DNA of 64,000 bases from Streptomyces spinosus (lineage in GTDB: Bacteria > Actinomycetota > Actinomycetes > Streptomycetales > Streptomycetaceae). The position numbers were made by a program, and so were the translations under genes. Below, one piece after another: positions 16,613-24,601 of the stretch. Every line of letters begins with the position of its first letter. The first letter of the stretch is position 1. Location of the stretch: positions 1 to 64,000 of the forward strand of contig NZ_JAINRC010000007.1 of NCBI RefSeq assembly GCF_020400655.1, read 5' to 3'. Below the pieces are notes generated by a model, which saw only the letters and a list, made by a program, of their open reading frames with translations, had not been told where the DNA came from and did no database searches.

Positions 16613-17449
16613 ATGACGTCTCCACGCGGTTCTCGGACGCCGGCCGTGCTCGCGCGGTGGCTTCTGGGCACAGGGCTGGTCTCGTGGCGCTACCTGTGGG
16701 AGACGACCCCTTTGTACCGGGGCGGCGAGTGCCGCGGTGACGAGACGGACCTCCCACCGCAGCTGCCGCACGCGGCGGTCGACAGCCGGGTGCAACGAGC
16801 ACAGGACGGCTACGGCCCCCTGTTCCACCGGCTCTTCCGCGTGCGCATCGCCGATACCGACGTCGGTCCGGGCAAGCTCATCGAGTGGGTCTGCCGTGAC
16901 TTCAAGGGCTTCGTCCCCTCCGAGGTGGTCGACATCCACACCGGTGAGCTCCGTAGGCACGGTCTGGACGTCGGGGACGAGCTGCTGGTGGAGATGCCGG
17001 GGCCTTGGAACGGACCCGTCAAGGTCGTCCATCGTGACCTCGAGAGCCTGCACCTGGTGACCCTGCGCGGTCACATGGAGGCCGGTCAGGTGCATTTCCG
17101 CGCGCGAGAGGAGGACGGCCTGCTGGTGTTCGAGATCGAGCTCTGGGCGTGCCCCGGCAGCCGCCTGGTGCACCTTCTGTACTCGCGCCTGCGCCTGGCG
17201 AAGGAGGTCCAGCTCAACATGTGGGTCCGCTTCTGCCTGGCCGCCGCCGCGATGTCGGGAGGCCGGGCGGCCGACGGTGTGCACATCTCCACCCGCTGGC
17301 TCCCGTCACCGGAATGGACACCGGTGCGCCCGCTCCCCGGGACAGCGAAGAGCCCTTCGGGCGGCGCGCCCGCCCAGCAGGCACCGTCGGCGGACCGGTT
17401 CGGCCGGCCGGGTGCGAGCCGGAACCACGGACGAGGGGACAGCACGTGA
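16613..17449 (+). CDS. DUF1990-like protein
   Basis: The 278-residue protein resembles DUF1990 proteins in its core (FHRLFRVRIADTDVGPGKLIEWVCRDFKGFVPSEVV, then VHRDLESLHLVTLRGHMEAGQVHF) and in the conserved tail LVHLLYSRLRLAKEVQLNMWV. Its last 60 residues are low-complexity. The GTGA overlap with the SDR gene at 17446 shows the two are coupled. It diverges from the DUF1990 unit at 16505-15565. The function is unknown; a lipid-binding or membrane-stress role is only speculation from the beta-rich fold and the membrane-protein neighbours. Confidence 0.7.
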   Translation: MTSPRGSRTPAVLARWLLGTGLVSWRYLWETTPLYRGGECRGDETDLPPQLPHAAVDSRVQRAQDGYGPLFHRLFRVRIADTDVGPGKLIEWVCRDFKGFVPSEVVDIHTGELRRHGLDVGDELLVEMPGPWNGPVKVVHRDLESLHLVTLRGHMEAGQVHFRAREEDGLLVFEIELWACPGSRLVHLLYSRLRLAKEVQLNMWVRFCLAAAAMSGGRAADGVHISTRWLPSPEWTPVRPLPGTAKSPSGGAPAQQAPSADRFGRPGASRNHGRGDST

Positions 17450-18339
17450 GGGCCGGCCCGCTCCAGGGCCGGACGGTCGTGATCACCGGGGCCGCACGCG
17501 GACTGGGAGCGGCACTGGCGCGCGAACTGGCCCGGCGCGGGGCGCGCCTGGCACTTCTCGGCCATGAAGGCCCAGAACTGAACGCGTTGGCGGCCTCCCT
17601 GCCCACACCGGCACTGGCGGTCGAGGTCGACGTCACCGACAGTTCCGCCCTGGACGACGCGGCAGCCGCGGTCCGCGCACACCTCGGCCGGCCGTCGGCG
17701 GTGGTGGCGAACGCGGGAATCGCCGAAGGAGGCCCCTTCGCGACGTCGGACCCCGCCTCATGGCGCCGTGTCATCGACGTGAACGTGACGGGCAGTGCCC
17801 AGACCGCGCGGGCTTTCCTGCCCGACCTGACGGCGACGGCGGGATACTTCCTCCAGGTCGCGTCGCTCGCGTCGCTCGGGGCCACCCCGATGATGAGCGC
17901 CTACTGTGCCTCCAAAGCGGGTGTGGAGGCCTTCGCCCACGCCCTGCAGGCCGAGGTGGCACACGAGGGGATCGCGGTGGGCGTCGCCTATCCCGGCTGG
18001 GCGGACACCGACATGATCCGCGAAGCCGAGGAGTTCGCGGTCCTGCGTGAACTGCGCGTGCACATGCCCCCGGGCGTCCGGGACATCCGTCCGGCGGACG
18101 CGGTCGCCGCCCGGCTGGCGCGCGCCGTCGAGCGCCGCAGCACCGCCGTCTACGTCCCGGCGTGGTTGCGCCTCGTCCAGCCCGTGCGCTGGGCCCTGCC
18201 GCCCGTGGTGCTCCGGCTGGCCCGGCACCATCTGCCCCGCTGGGACGCCGGACGGCCGCTGCGTGCCACGGGCAGCCTGGGCACCGGTGGACGGGCCGAC
18301 CGTGCCGCCACCGCACCGGACGGCGACCGGCGGGGCTGA
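17446..18339 (+). CDS. SDR oxidoreductase with C-terminal hydrophobic extension
   Basis: The 297-residue SDR has TGAARGLG (residues 13-20), NAGIAEGG, the Ser in QVASLASLG and an intact YCASK. After the SDR core, about 60 residues include a hydrophobic, Arg-flanked segment (VYVPAWLRLVQPVRWALPPVVLRLAR), as seen in membrane-associated SDRs such as DHRS7-like or SCO-type enzymes. It starts at GTG 17446, overlapping the upstream DUF1990 stop by 4 bp, so it is the second gene of that operon. Substrate unknown; a lipophilic one is plausible. Confidence 0.88.
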   Translation: MRAGPLQGRTVVITGAARGLGAALARELARRGARLALLGHEGPELNALAASLPTPALAVEVDVTDSSALDDAAAAVRAHLGRPSAVVANAGIAEGGPFATSDPASWRRVIDVNVTGSAQTARAFLPDLTATAGYFLQVASLASLGATPMMSAYCASKAGVEAFAHALQAEVAHEGIAVGVAYPGWADTDMIREAEEFAVLRELRVHMPPGVRDIRPADAVAARLARAVERRSTAVYVPAWLRLVQPVRWALPPVVLRLARHHLPRWDAGRPLRATGSLGTGGRADRAATAPDGDRRG

Positions 18340-18401
18340 CCCCCTGCTCATAGCCGCGAACGGGACCGGACGCCTTCCGCGGCGGTGCGGCGGCGGGGCC
18401 G

Positions 18402-20174
18402 CTAAAGGTCCAGGACGACATCCTCGGCGGGTGTGGAGCAGCAGATGAGGATGTTTCCGTCGCCCGGCGGCTCGACGGGATCGGGTGAGTAGTCGACGCT
18501 CCCCGACATCAGGGCGAGTTCGCACGTGTGGCACACACCGGTGCGGCACGACCACTGGACCGGGACGTCGCAGGCTTCGGCGAGTTCGAGCAGGGAGCCG
18601 CGGGTGTCGTCCCACGCGACGGTCAGCCCGCTGCGTGTGAAAGAGACGGCAGGCCCGGTGCCGGCCGGCCCCGCGGGCTGGTGCGGCGCCCTGGCCGGCG
18701 GCGCGCCCTTGATGCCCGGAGTGATCGAGGGGCCGGAGGCGAAGTTCTCGGTGTGCACGCGCGATGCTTCCAGACCGGCCCTGACCAGGGCGTCGGTGAC
18801 ATCGTCCATGAAGGTCACCGGTCCGCAGATGTAGGCGTCGGCGTCGGTGGGCAGGCCCAGGCCGAGAAGCCGCTCGCCGGTCAGCCGTCCCGCCTGCGCG
18901 TAGTCCTCGCCCTGCCGGTCCTCGGCGTTCGGCCTGCTGTAGTAGACGACCGACCGCGCGTGGTCCAGGCTCTCCAGCAGGCCGCGGGCCTCCTGGGCGA
19001 AGGGATGCTCCGTGCCGTTGCGGGCTCCGTGCAGCCACCACACCTGTCGTCGGGAGCGGCTGCTCGCCAGCGCGTGCAGCATGGCCAGCACGGGCGTCAC
19101 CCCTACCCCGGCGGACACGAGAACCACCGGACGGTCGCCGTCGGCGAGGCAGAAGGTGCCGCGGGGCGCGGCGATGTCCAGGTGGCCACCGGCGCGGGCG
19201 TGTGCGCGCAGATAGTTGCTCGCCACACCGTGGGGTTCCACCTTCACGCTGATCCGGTACGTCCCCGTGCCGGGCCGGCCGGACAGCGAGTAGCTGCGTA
19301 TCAGCGGTGGTCCGCCCTCCTCGGGCCGTATTCTCACGGTCAGGAACTGTCCCGGCAGAGCGGCCGGCAGGGCGGAACCCCCGGCTGCGGCCAGGGACAG
19401 GCTGATGACGCTCTCGCTCTCGGGCCGGACGTCCGTGATCGTCAGGGGGCGGAAACCGGTCCACGCGGGGGGCGGGGCGCTGGACGCCGCCGTGAGGCCG
19501 GCGCTGCCCGACGCCGGGCCGGACCCCCGTTCCGCCTGCTCCAGGAGCGCGCGCATCGAGCCCTGCCAGCCCGGGCTGAGGGCGGGGATGCGCAGCGCCC
19601 GTTCCACCTGCTCGCGCGTGTGTCCGGGGAGGTAGAGGACCGCGTCGATCTCCTCGACGGTCATCGCTTCCGGGCCGGTGGAGACCCTGACGATCTCCTG
19701 CCCGGCCTCCACCTCCCCCTCCTCTATGACACGCAGGTAGAAACCGGGCCGGTGACGGGCCACCAGCAGCGCCGCCATCTGCGGCTCTCCCAAGCGCAGG
19801 CCGACCCGGTAACACGTCACCCTGGGCTGTGAGACCTCGAACAGGGCCCCGCCGATGCGGTACCGGTCGCCGATGCAGACCTCGTTGTCGGGGAGCCCGT
19901 CCACGGTGAAGTTCTCACCGAAGCTTCCGGGCGTCAGGTCGTCGCGTCCGAGCTCACGCGACCAGAAGCGGTAGGACTCGAGCTGGTAGACCAGCACGGC
20001 CCGCATCTCCCCGCCGTGTCCGCCGAGATCGCCCTGGCCGTCTCCGTCGATGTTCAGCCGCCGCACCATCCGCGGCCCGGACACGGTCTGTTTGTACACG
20101 CCGGTGTACACCGTCCTGCCCTGCCAGGGCACGTCTGTCGGCATCCCCACGTTGACCGCGACCAAGGTCGCCAC
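18402..20174 (-). CDS. MOSC / ferredoxin-NADP reductase / 2Fe-2S fusion oxidoreductase
   Basis: The 590-residue protein joins a MOSC domain (about 1-215; GDLGGHGGEMRAVLVYQLESY, PGSFGENFTVDGL, Cys in QPRVTCYRVGLRLG) with its YiiM-like helical tail, an FAD/NAD(P)H reductase domain (about 235-480; RSYSLSG, GVGVTPVLAMLHAL) and a C-terminal plant-type 2Fe-2S ferredoxin (CRTGVCHTC and a final Cys in ILICC). MOSC proteins bind molybdenum cofactor and reduce N-hydroxylated compounds. The fusion supplies its own electron chain, so it should be a self-sufficient molybdoenzyme reductase. It starts at GTG 20174 behind GGAGGG. Confidence 0.92.
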   Translation of the reverse strand: MATLVAVNVGMPTDVPWQGRTVYTGVYKQTVSGPRMVRRLNIDGDGQGDLGGHGGEMRAVLVYQLESYRFWSRELGRDDLTPGSFGENFTVDGLPDNEVCIGDRYRIGGALFEVSQPRVTCYRVGLRLGEPQMAALLVARHRPGFYLRVIEEGEVEAGQEIVRVSTGPEAMTVEEIDAVLYLPGHTREQVERALRIPALSPGWQGSMRALLEQAERGSGPASGSAGLTAASSAPPPAWTGFRPLTITDVRPESESVISLSLAAAGGSALPAALPGQFLTVRIRPEEGGPPLIRSYSLSGRPGTGTYRISVKVEPHGVASNYLRAHARAGGHLDIAAPRGTFCLADGDRPVVLVSAGVGVTPVLAMLHALASSRSRRQVWWLHGARNGTEHPFAQEARGLLESLDHARSVVYYSRPNAEDRQGEDYAQAGRLTGERLLGLGLPTDADAYICGPVTFMDDVTDALVRAGLEASRVHTENFASGPSITPGIKGAPPARAPHQPAGPAGTGPAVSFTRSGLTVAWDDTRGSLLELAEACDVPVQWSCRTGVCHTCELALMSGSVDYSPDPVEPPGDGNILICCSTPAEDVVLDL

Positions 20175-20214
20175 CGCTCACCCTCCTTGTTCGGAGTCCC
20201 GCTCCCGGCACGCT

Positions 20215-20355
20215 TCAGCCGAGGACGCGGCCGGGGAATCCGTGGACGTAGCCGCTGATGGCGTGGAGATGCGTCTCCGGGGCGAAGTGACCGGCCGGCA
20301 GCGGACGGGGTTCGGCGTCCGGCAGGTCACGGGAGAAGGCCCGAGCGCCGTCCGG
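20215..20355 (-). pseudogene. C-terminal remnant of an alpha/beta hydrolase
   Basis: Minus-strand translation gives PDGARAFSRDLPDAEPRPLP then AGHFAPETHLHAISGYVHGF and a stop at 20215. The pattern DGARA..RDLPDAE....AGHFA.ETH..I...V..F is the C-terminus of alpha/beta hydrolases; AGHF carries the catalytic His. Nothing upstream is recognisable, so about 45 codons survive. It lies in the 488-bp gap between the MOSC fusion and the GDPD gene. Confidence 0.65.
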
Positions 20356-20662
20356 TCCGAGGGGGTGGTCCGGTGGTACGCGGGGAGCATGCCGACCTCC
20401 CTTCCCGGGGAACCCACTCCCACGGTGTCAGGGAGCGCGCGGCACGTTGCCCACGCTAGACCCGGCCTCCGGCAGTGGCCACTCAGCGCCTCGATGGGAC
20501 AGCGAACGAAGAGTGGAGAACGGCCGGCGTGCGCGGAAGTCCGTCATCCGGGTGGGTGGGAACGAGCGGCCGGGTGGGGGCCGTTAGGCTGGGGCGTGCT
20601 GGCGGGCAGTCGGGCACGGTGCTCGCGCTGCCCGGGTCATCACATCGAAGGACGGCGACAGA

Positions 20663-21358
20663 GTGTCTTTCTTCACCATCGGCCACCGCGGTGTCATGGC
20701 CGCCGAGCCGGAGAACACCTTGCGCTCCTTTCTGCGGGCTGAGCGTGAGGGGCTGGACGGCATCGAGCTGGACTTGCATCTGAGCAGTGACGGCGAGCTG
20801 GTCGTCATGCACGACGAGACCCTGGACCGTACGACGGACGGCACGGGCCGGATCGCCGACCAGGAGTTGCGCAGGCTCAAGGAGCTCGATGCCGGTCTCG
20901 GCGAGCGGATCCCCACGTTCGCGGAGGTGCTGGACGCCGTCGGGCCGACACTGCCGATCCAGGCGGAGATCAAGGACGTGGCCGCTGCCCGGTCGCTGGC
21001 CAAGGTGCTCGCCGACCGTGACCTGCTGGACCGTGTCTCGGTGCTGTCGTTCCACGACGCTGCGCTGATCGAGGTCCACCACCTGCTGCCGCAGGCCCGC
21101 ACCGTGTTGGTGGCGGGCGCCAGCGCGCACCGTGACACCTTCGTCGGCCGCGCTCAGGCGGTCGGTTCCAGCCTGGTCAGCGTGGACTTGCGCCAGCTGA
21201 ACCAGGCCATCGTGGAAAAGTGCCGCGCGGCCGGCATCGACGTGATGGCTTGGACGGTCAACGACGAGCGGGACCTGGCGCTGGCCCGGGCGCTCGGTCT
21301 GGTGGGCTGTGTGACCGATCAGCCTGGTATGAAGCGGCTCGTGGAGGCCACGGCCTGA
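20663..21358 (+). CDS. Glycerophosphodiester phosphodiesterase family protein
   Basis: The 231-residue TIM-barrel GDPD protein shows the catalytic metal and His pattern: GHRG (residues 8-11), ENTLRSF, the metal-binding GIELDLHLSSDGELVVMHDETLDRTTDGTG block, LPIQAEIK, and the C-terminal VMAWTVNDERDLALARALGLVGCVTDQPG. It lacks a signal peptide, so it should be cytoplasmic and release glycerol-3-phosphate from deacylated phospholipids. It starts at GTG 20663 behind GAAGGA. It is a single gene followed by a hairpin at 21426. Confidence 0.93.
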   Translation: MSFFTIGHRGVMAAEPENTLRSFLRAEREGLDGIELDLHLSSDGELVVMHDETLDRTTDGTGRIADQELRRLKELDAGLGERIPTFAEVLDAVGPTLPIQAEIKDVAAARSLAKVLADRDLLDRVSVLSFHDAALIEVHHLLPQARTVLVAGASAHRDTFVGRAQAVGSSLVSVDLRQLNQAIVEKCRAAGIDVMAWTVNDERDLALARALGLVGCVTDQPGMKRLVEATA

Positions 21359-21425
21359 CCTTCGGGCCGGAACGGGGTCGTCGGGCTGCCGGCGACACCA
21401 CCGGGTGGCGGGATCACTTGGAAGG

Positions 21426-21456
21426 CGGATCGCGGTCTGCGGCGGCCTGCGATCCG
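21426..21456 (+). terminator. Hairpin after the GDPD gene
   Basis: CGGATCGC and GCGATCCG form a perfect 8-bp stem with a 15-nt loop, 67 nt past the GDPD stop. Confidence 0.55.
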
Positions 21457-21630
21457 ACCTGTCCGCCTGGCGTCCTTCGTCGCCAGGCCCTGCTGCTTGC
21501 CGACGGCCAGGCCTGCCGACGGTCAGGCCGCGGTCGTAGGCGCTGCTGCCGCAGCCGTCGGTGCGGCGGACGAGCCGCACGTCGGCGGACGCGTCGATCA
21601 GGAGGCTGCCCTCACCCCGGCGGGTGACAA

Positions 21631-21651
21631 CCCCGTCGGAAGCCGACGGGG
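21631..21651 (-). terminator. Hairpin after the STAS gene
   Basis: CCCCGTCGG-AAG-CCGACGGGG is a 9-bp stem with a 3-nt loop, 15 nt beyond the STAS stop at 21667. The remaining gap, 21457-21630, contains short GCCAGGCCTGCCGACGG repeats and no gene. Confidence 0.75.
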
Positions 21652-21666
21652 CCGGCGCTGCCGCCG

Positions 21667-22038
21667 TCAGCCCGCGTCCTGGTTCCGGTCCATGCCGTCC
21701 TGCGGGGCGGGGGCCGCGAGGGCGGCGTCCGCCGTGGGGAAGAGGGGCAGCAACGTGTCCAGGCCGAGGAACTTCCACACCTGGCGGTGGTGGGCGTTGA
21801 AGGCGGCGAGGCGCAGGGTGCCGGAGCGGGCGTCGAGTATGCGCCACAGGGCCAGGAACATGCTGACACCCGACGAGTCGAGGTATTCGACGCGCGACCC
21901 GTCCAGTACCAGGGTGGTGCAGCCCTGCCGGATCAGGTCCTCGCACTGGGCACCGATGAGTGCGGCGGTGTCGTAGTCGATCTCCTCCGGCAACTGTGCG
22001 ACTGTCGTGTTCTCGCCCCGCATCCGCACGGTGAGCAT
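21667..22038 (-). CDS. STAS-domain anti-sigma factor antagonist
   Basis: This 123-residue protein is a single STAS domain of the SpoIIAA/RsbV type: QLPEEIDYDTAALIGAQCEDLI, the strand TTLVLDGSRVEYLDSSGVSMFLAL with the usual phosphorylatable Ser in LDSSG, and a C-terminal helix. Such proteins release sigma factors by sequestering an anti-sigma kinase when dephosphorylated. It lies 161 bp downstream of the MEDS-ATPase gene on the same strand, so it is probably the antagonist in one partner-switching set with the genes to 23932. Confidence 0.88.
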   Translation of the reverse strand: MLTVRMRGENTTVAQLPEEIDYDTAALIGAQCEDLIRQGCTTLVLDGSRVEYLDSSGVSMFLALWRILDARSGTLRLAAFNAHHRQVWKFLGLDTLLPLFPTADAALAAPAPQDGMDRNQDAG

Positions 22039-22199
22039 GGGTGACGTGCTCCCAACTTGGCCGTTCGCCTGGTACCGCCCGGTGTGGGCGCTGTCGTACG
22101 CCTACCCCCCGTTCCGCCCCGCGTGCCTGCTGTCGGCGACGACTCGGCTTCCCATGCAGAGTACAGGGACGCCTTCGGGAGCCGGACGAGATCCCCGGA

Positions 22200-23153
22200 T
22201 CACTCCGGCAGCGCGGTGTGCAGGCGTATCGTCGTGCCCTCCTGCGGCGTGGACCTGATCTCCACGAGGTCGCAGAGCTGCTGGACCAGCCACAGGCCGC
22301 GTCCGCCCGACTGCCGGGGTTCCGGCCTCCTCCGTCCGGCCAGGGGGTCGTCGATGTAGCCGGCGTCGCGGAACTCGCACACGAGCCGGCGGTCCTCGCT
22401 CCATGTGCGCAGCACGCCCTGTCCGCCGCCGTGGCGGATGCTGTTGGTCGCCACCTCCGTGGCGGCGAGGTGCAGTTCGCGCAGGCGCCGGCCCGTCAGG
22501 CCGTGCTCTTCGGCGCAGGCGGTGATCTTGTCGCGCACGGAGGACAGCTCGCCCTTGGTGTAGGCGAACTCGTCGTACGGATCACAGGCACCGGTGAGAG
22601 GGGTGAAGCGGTACGGCGCCTGCGGGTCATACGTCTCGGACCGGACGGTCCGGCCGTTCTCGCGCATCTCGGGATGGCAACGGGCCATCTGCGCCAGCCC
22701 GTCCTCGTCGTGCGCGGTGTCGTAGGGGCACAGCAGCCACCAGGCCGGGCCCTGGGCGAACGCCTTGTTGAGGAGCCACTCGTGGTAGCGCAGTTCCTGG
22801 GCCTCGGCCTGGCCCCGGACCGCGTCCCAGGGTGATTCGCCGATCCCCCGGACGGGCCGCCCCTCCGAGACGTGCTCCTGGAGCCACTCCTGCCAGGCGG
22901 CGATCAGCCTGCCCGGATGGTGCGCCACCCGGCTGGTGTCGACGTAGCGCACGGCGTCGTCCTCGATCTCGGCACGCAGCAGGGAAGCCTTGTCCTGCGG
23001 GACGGCCACGACGACGGCCTCGCCCCCGTCGAGCGCGTCCCGGATGAAACGTGCCGTGCCCTCGACGAACTCGTCCTTCCCGGAGTACGGGTACAGCTCG
23101 TGCCGGTATCCGGTACCGGCCGCGGCGGAGGCGGGCGCGGAGGAGGTCGTCAC
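22200..23153 (-). CDS. MEDS-domain anti-sigma regulatory protein with HATPase domain
   Basis: The 317-residue protein has an N-terminal MEDS sensory domain (about 10-170: YRHELYPYSGKDEFVEGTARFIRDALDGGEAVVVAV, then WWLLCPYDTA) and a C-terminal GHKL ATPase of the RsbW type (about 200-317): N-box ELHLAATEVATNSIRHGG, RDAGYIDDPLAG and GGRGLWLVQQLCD. It should phosphorylate a STAS antagonist and bind a sigma factor. GTG 23153 overlaps the stop of the upstream MEDS-STAS gene (GTGA), showing translational coupling. Confidence 0.9.
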   Translation of the reverse strand: MTTSSAPASAAAGTGYRHELYPYSGKDEFVEGTARFIRDALDGGEAVVVAVPQDKASLLRAEIEDDAVRYVDTSRVAHHPGRLIAAWQEWLQEHVSEGRPVRGIGESPWDAVRGQAEAQELRYHEWLLNKAFAQGPAWWLLCPYDTAHDEDGLAQMARCHPEMRENGRTVRSETYDPQAPYRFTPLTGACDPYDEFAYTKGELSSVRDKITACAEEHGLTGRRLRELHLAATEVATNSIRHGGGQGVLRTWSEDRRLVCEFRDAGYIDDPLAGRRRPEPRQSGGRGLWLVQQLCDLVEIRSTPQEGTTIRLHTALPE

Positions 23154-23932
23154 GGCACCATCACCACCGGAATGTCGGGGACGGCGAAGCCGGACAGCTC
23201 CCAGGCGAGCCGCACGGTGTCGTTGGCGCCTTCCAGGACGACCTTGCGGTCCGGAAGGTGCCTGGCGGCATCCGCCAGGGCGCTCATCCCGGACGCGTCG
23301 AAGAACTCCAGGGCGTGGCAGAACAGGCGCACCGTGTCCGTCTGGGCCAGGAGGGCACTCAGTACGGCACTGAAGGCGTCCGCGCCGTCGCCGTCGACGA
23401 TCCCGGTCACCGCCCAACCTTCCTTTCCCGCCCGGAACACCCGGAACGCGGGAGACACCGCACGACTGCCCAGCCGGTGGGGATGCACGCACCCGAGACG
23501 CTGGAGAGCGGCGAGGTCCCAGTCGGCGGCGTGGTAGGCGCAGACCACCAGGGCTCCGGTGTCGGCGGCGAACTCCTCCAGGTCGAGTTCGCTGCGCAGC
23601 AGTTCGTCGGTCCGTGCCGCGCAGCGTCCGGGACCGACGTGGTGCAGGACCCGGAGCGAGCGGAACCCCTGCCGGTCGGCGGTGGCCGCCTCGCGGCGGA
23701 CCGCAGCCAGGAGGGAACCACCCAGCCGGGCGGGATCGAGCACGAGCCGCGCGAACTCGCTGTCGGCCTGGAGCATGGGACCGACGATCACCACCTTGTC
23801 GCCGTGCAGCTCACCGTCCGCGACGAAGGCCCGGCTGCGGTCGATGACGTCGTCAGCGGGGTCCAGCAGCTGACAGACGTGATCACCCGTGTCGACCTCG
23901 TCCAGGGTCGCCAGAGTGCGCGGCGCTCTCAC
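23150..23932 (-). CDS. MEDS-STAS regulatory protein
   Basis: The 260-residue protein combines an N-terminal MEDS domain (about 10-165; GDHVCQLLDPADDVIDRSRAF, ELHGDKVVIVG, ALVVCAYHAADWD) with a C-terminal STAS domain (about 170-260; TVRLFCHALEFFDASGMSAL). The Ser in FDASG is the candidate phosphorylation site. It starts at GTG 23932 behind GAGGGAGGG and is the first gene of the unit. It is probably the sensor-linked antagonist whose partner kinase is encoded immediately downstream. The sigma factor they control is not adjacent. Confidence 0.88.
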   Translation of the reverse strand: MRAPRTLATLDEVDTGDHVCQLLDPADDVIDRSRAFVADGELHGDKVVIVGPMLQADSEFARLVLDPARLGGSLLAAVRREAATADRQGFRSLRVLHHVGPGRCAARTDELLRSELDLEEFAADTGALVVCAYHAADWDLAALQRLGCVHPHRLGSRAVSPAFRVFRAGKEGWAVTGIVDGDGADAFSAVLSALLAQTDTVRLFCHALEFFDASGMSALADAARHLPDRKVVLEGANDTVRLAWELSGFAVPDIPVVMVP

Positions 23933-24601
23933 TACCCCTCCCTCGCTTGCTGCCACCACTCTACTGACACACCACGGGCACCCGCTCCCCCCGTGACCTC
24001 GCACGTCGGACTCCGGGCGGCAGCAACCCGGGTGGGCAGGGTCCGGGCCCGCGGGCCGCGCCCACCGACAGGCGGTGTCCCGGCGCGGGGCCCTGGCGTC
24101 CCGCCTCCGGTCGCGCGGGCGACGGGCGAGCCCTCCCGTGGCACCAGGTCCACCGTGCCCGCCGCGGGGGACCCGGCGACGCGCCCGCCGGGCGTCGAGG
24201 ACGGCGTCCACGGCCCGGGATTGATCCGGTGAGCCGATGTGCCGCGGCAGCCCGGTCGCCTCCGGGCCCACGACGGCCACGTGCGCTTCCGACACGGCGT
24301 CTCCCCTGCGCGGTGTTGTTCCGGTCCGATCCGTCCGGACACCCCGCACGACGGCCGGACCGCCGGGAGCGGGATGCCCGTCTGACAGGGATGTCCCCGC
24401 TCGGTATTCCGGATTGTGTACCCGGGCGGATGCAGGGCACCTCCGGCGACGAGCGGACGGGCGCCGGACACAGCACGGTGGAGTGGGCGGAGCAGCGACG
24501 GCCGCGCGACCACCTGGGGGGTTCGCGCATCCGTTCCCACCGCCCACGCGGAAGCAGTCCCTACGGAGACGACGGACACAGACACGACGGAGGGAACCGG
24601 G
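23933..24601. other. 669-bp gap upstream of crtE, no confirmed gene
   Basis: No complete gene is recognisable. On the minus strand a GTG at 24295 with AGGGGAGA in front opens a short, good-codon reading (AHVAVVGPEATGLPRHIGS...) that dissolves into low-quality sequence after about 40 codons; it may be a decayed gene start. The crtE promoter should lie near the AT-richer patch at about 24405-24420. Confidence 0.4.

Noticed and set aside
24140..24295. Minus-strand frame starting GTG 24295 behind AGGGGAGA (AHVAVVGPEATGLPRHIGS...)
   Set aside because: Codon use is good for about 40 codons, but no family is recognised and the rest decays. It may be a gene relic, but the evidence is too thin for a feature.
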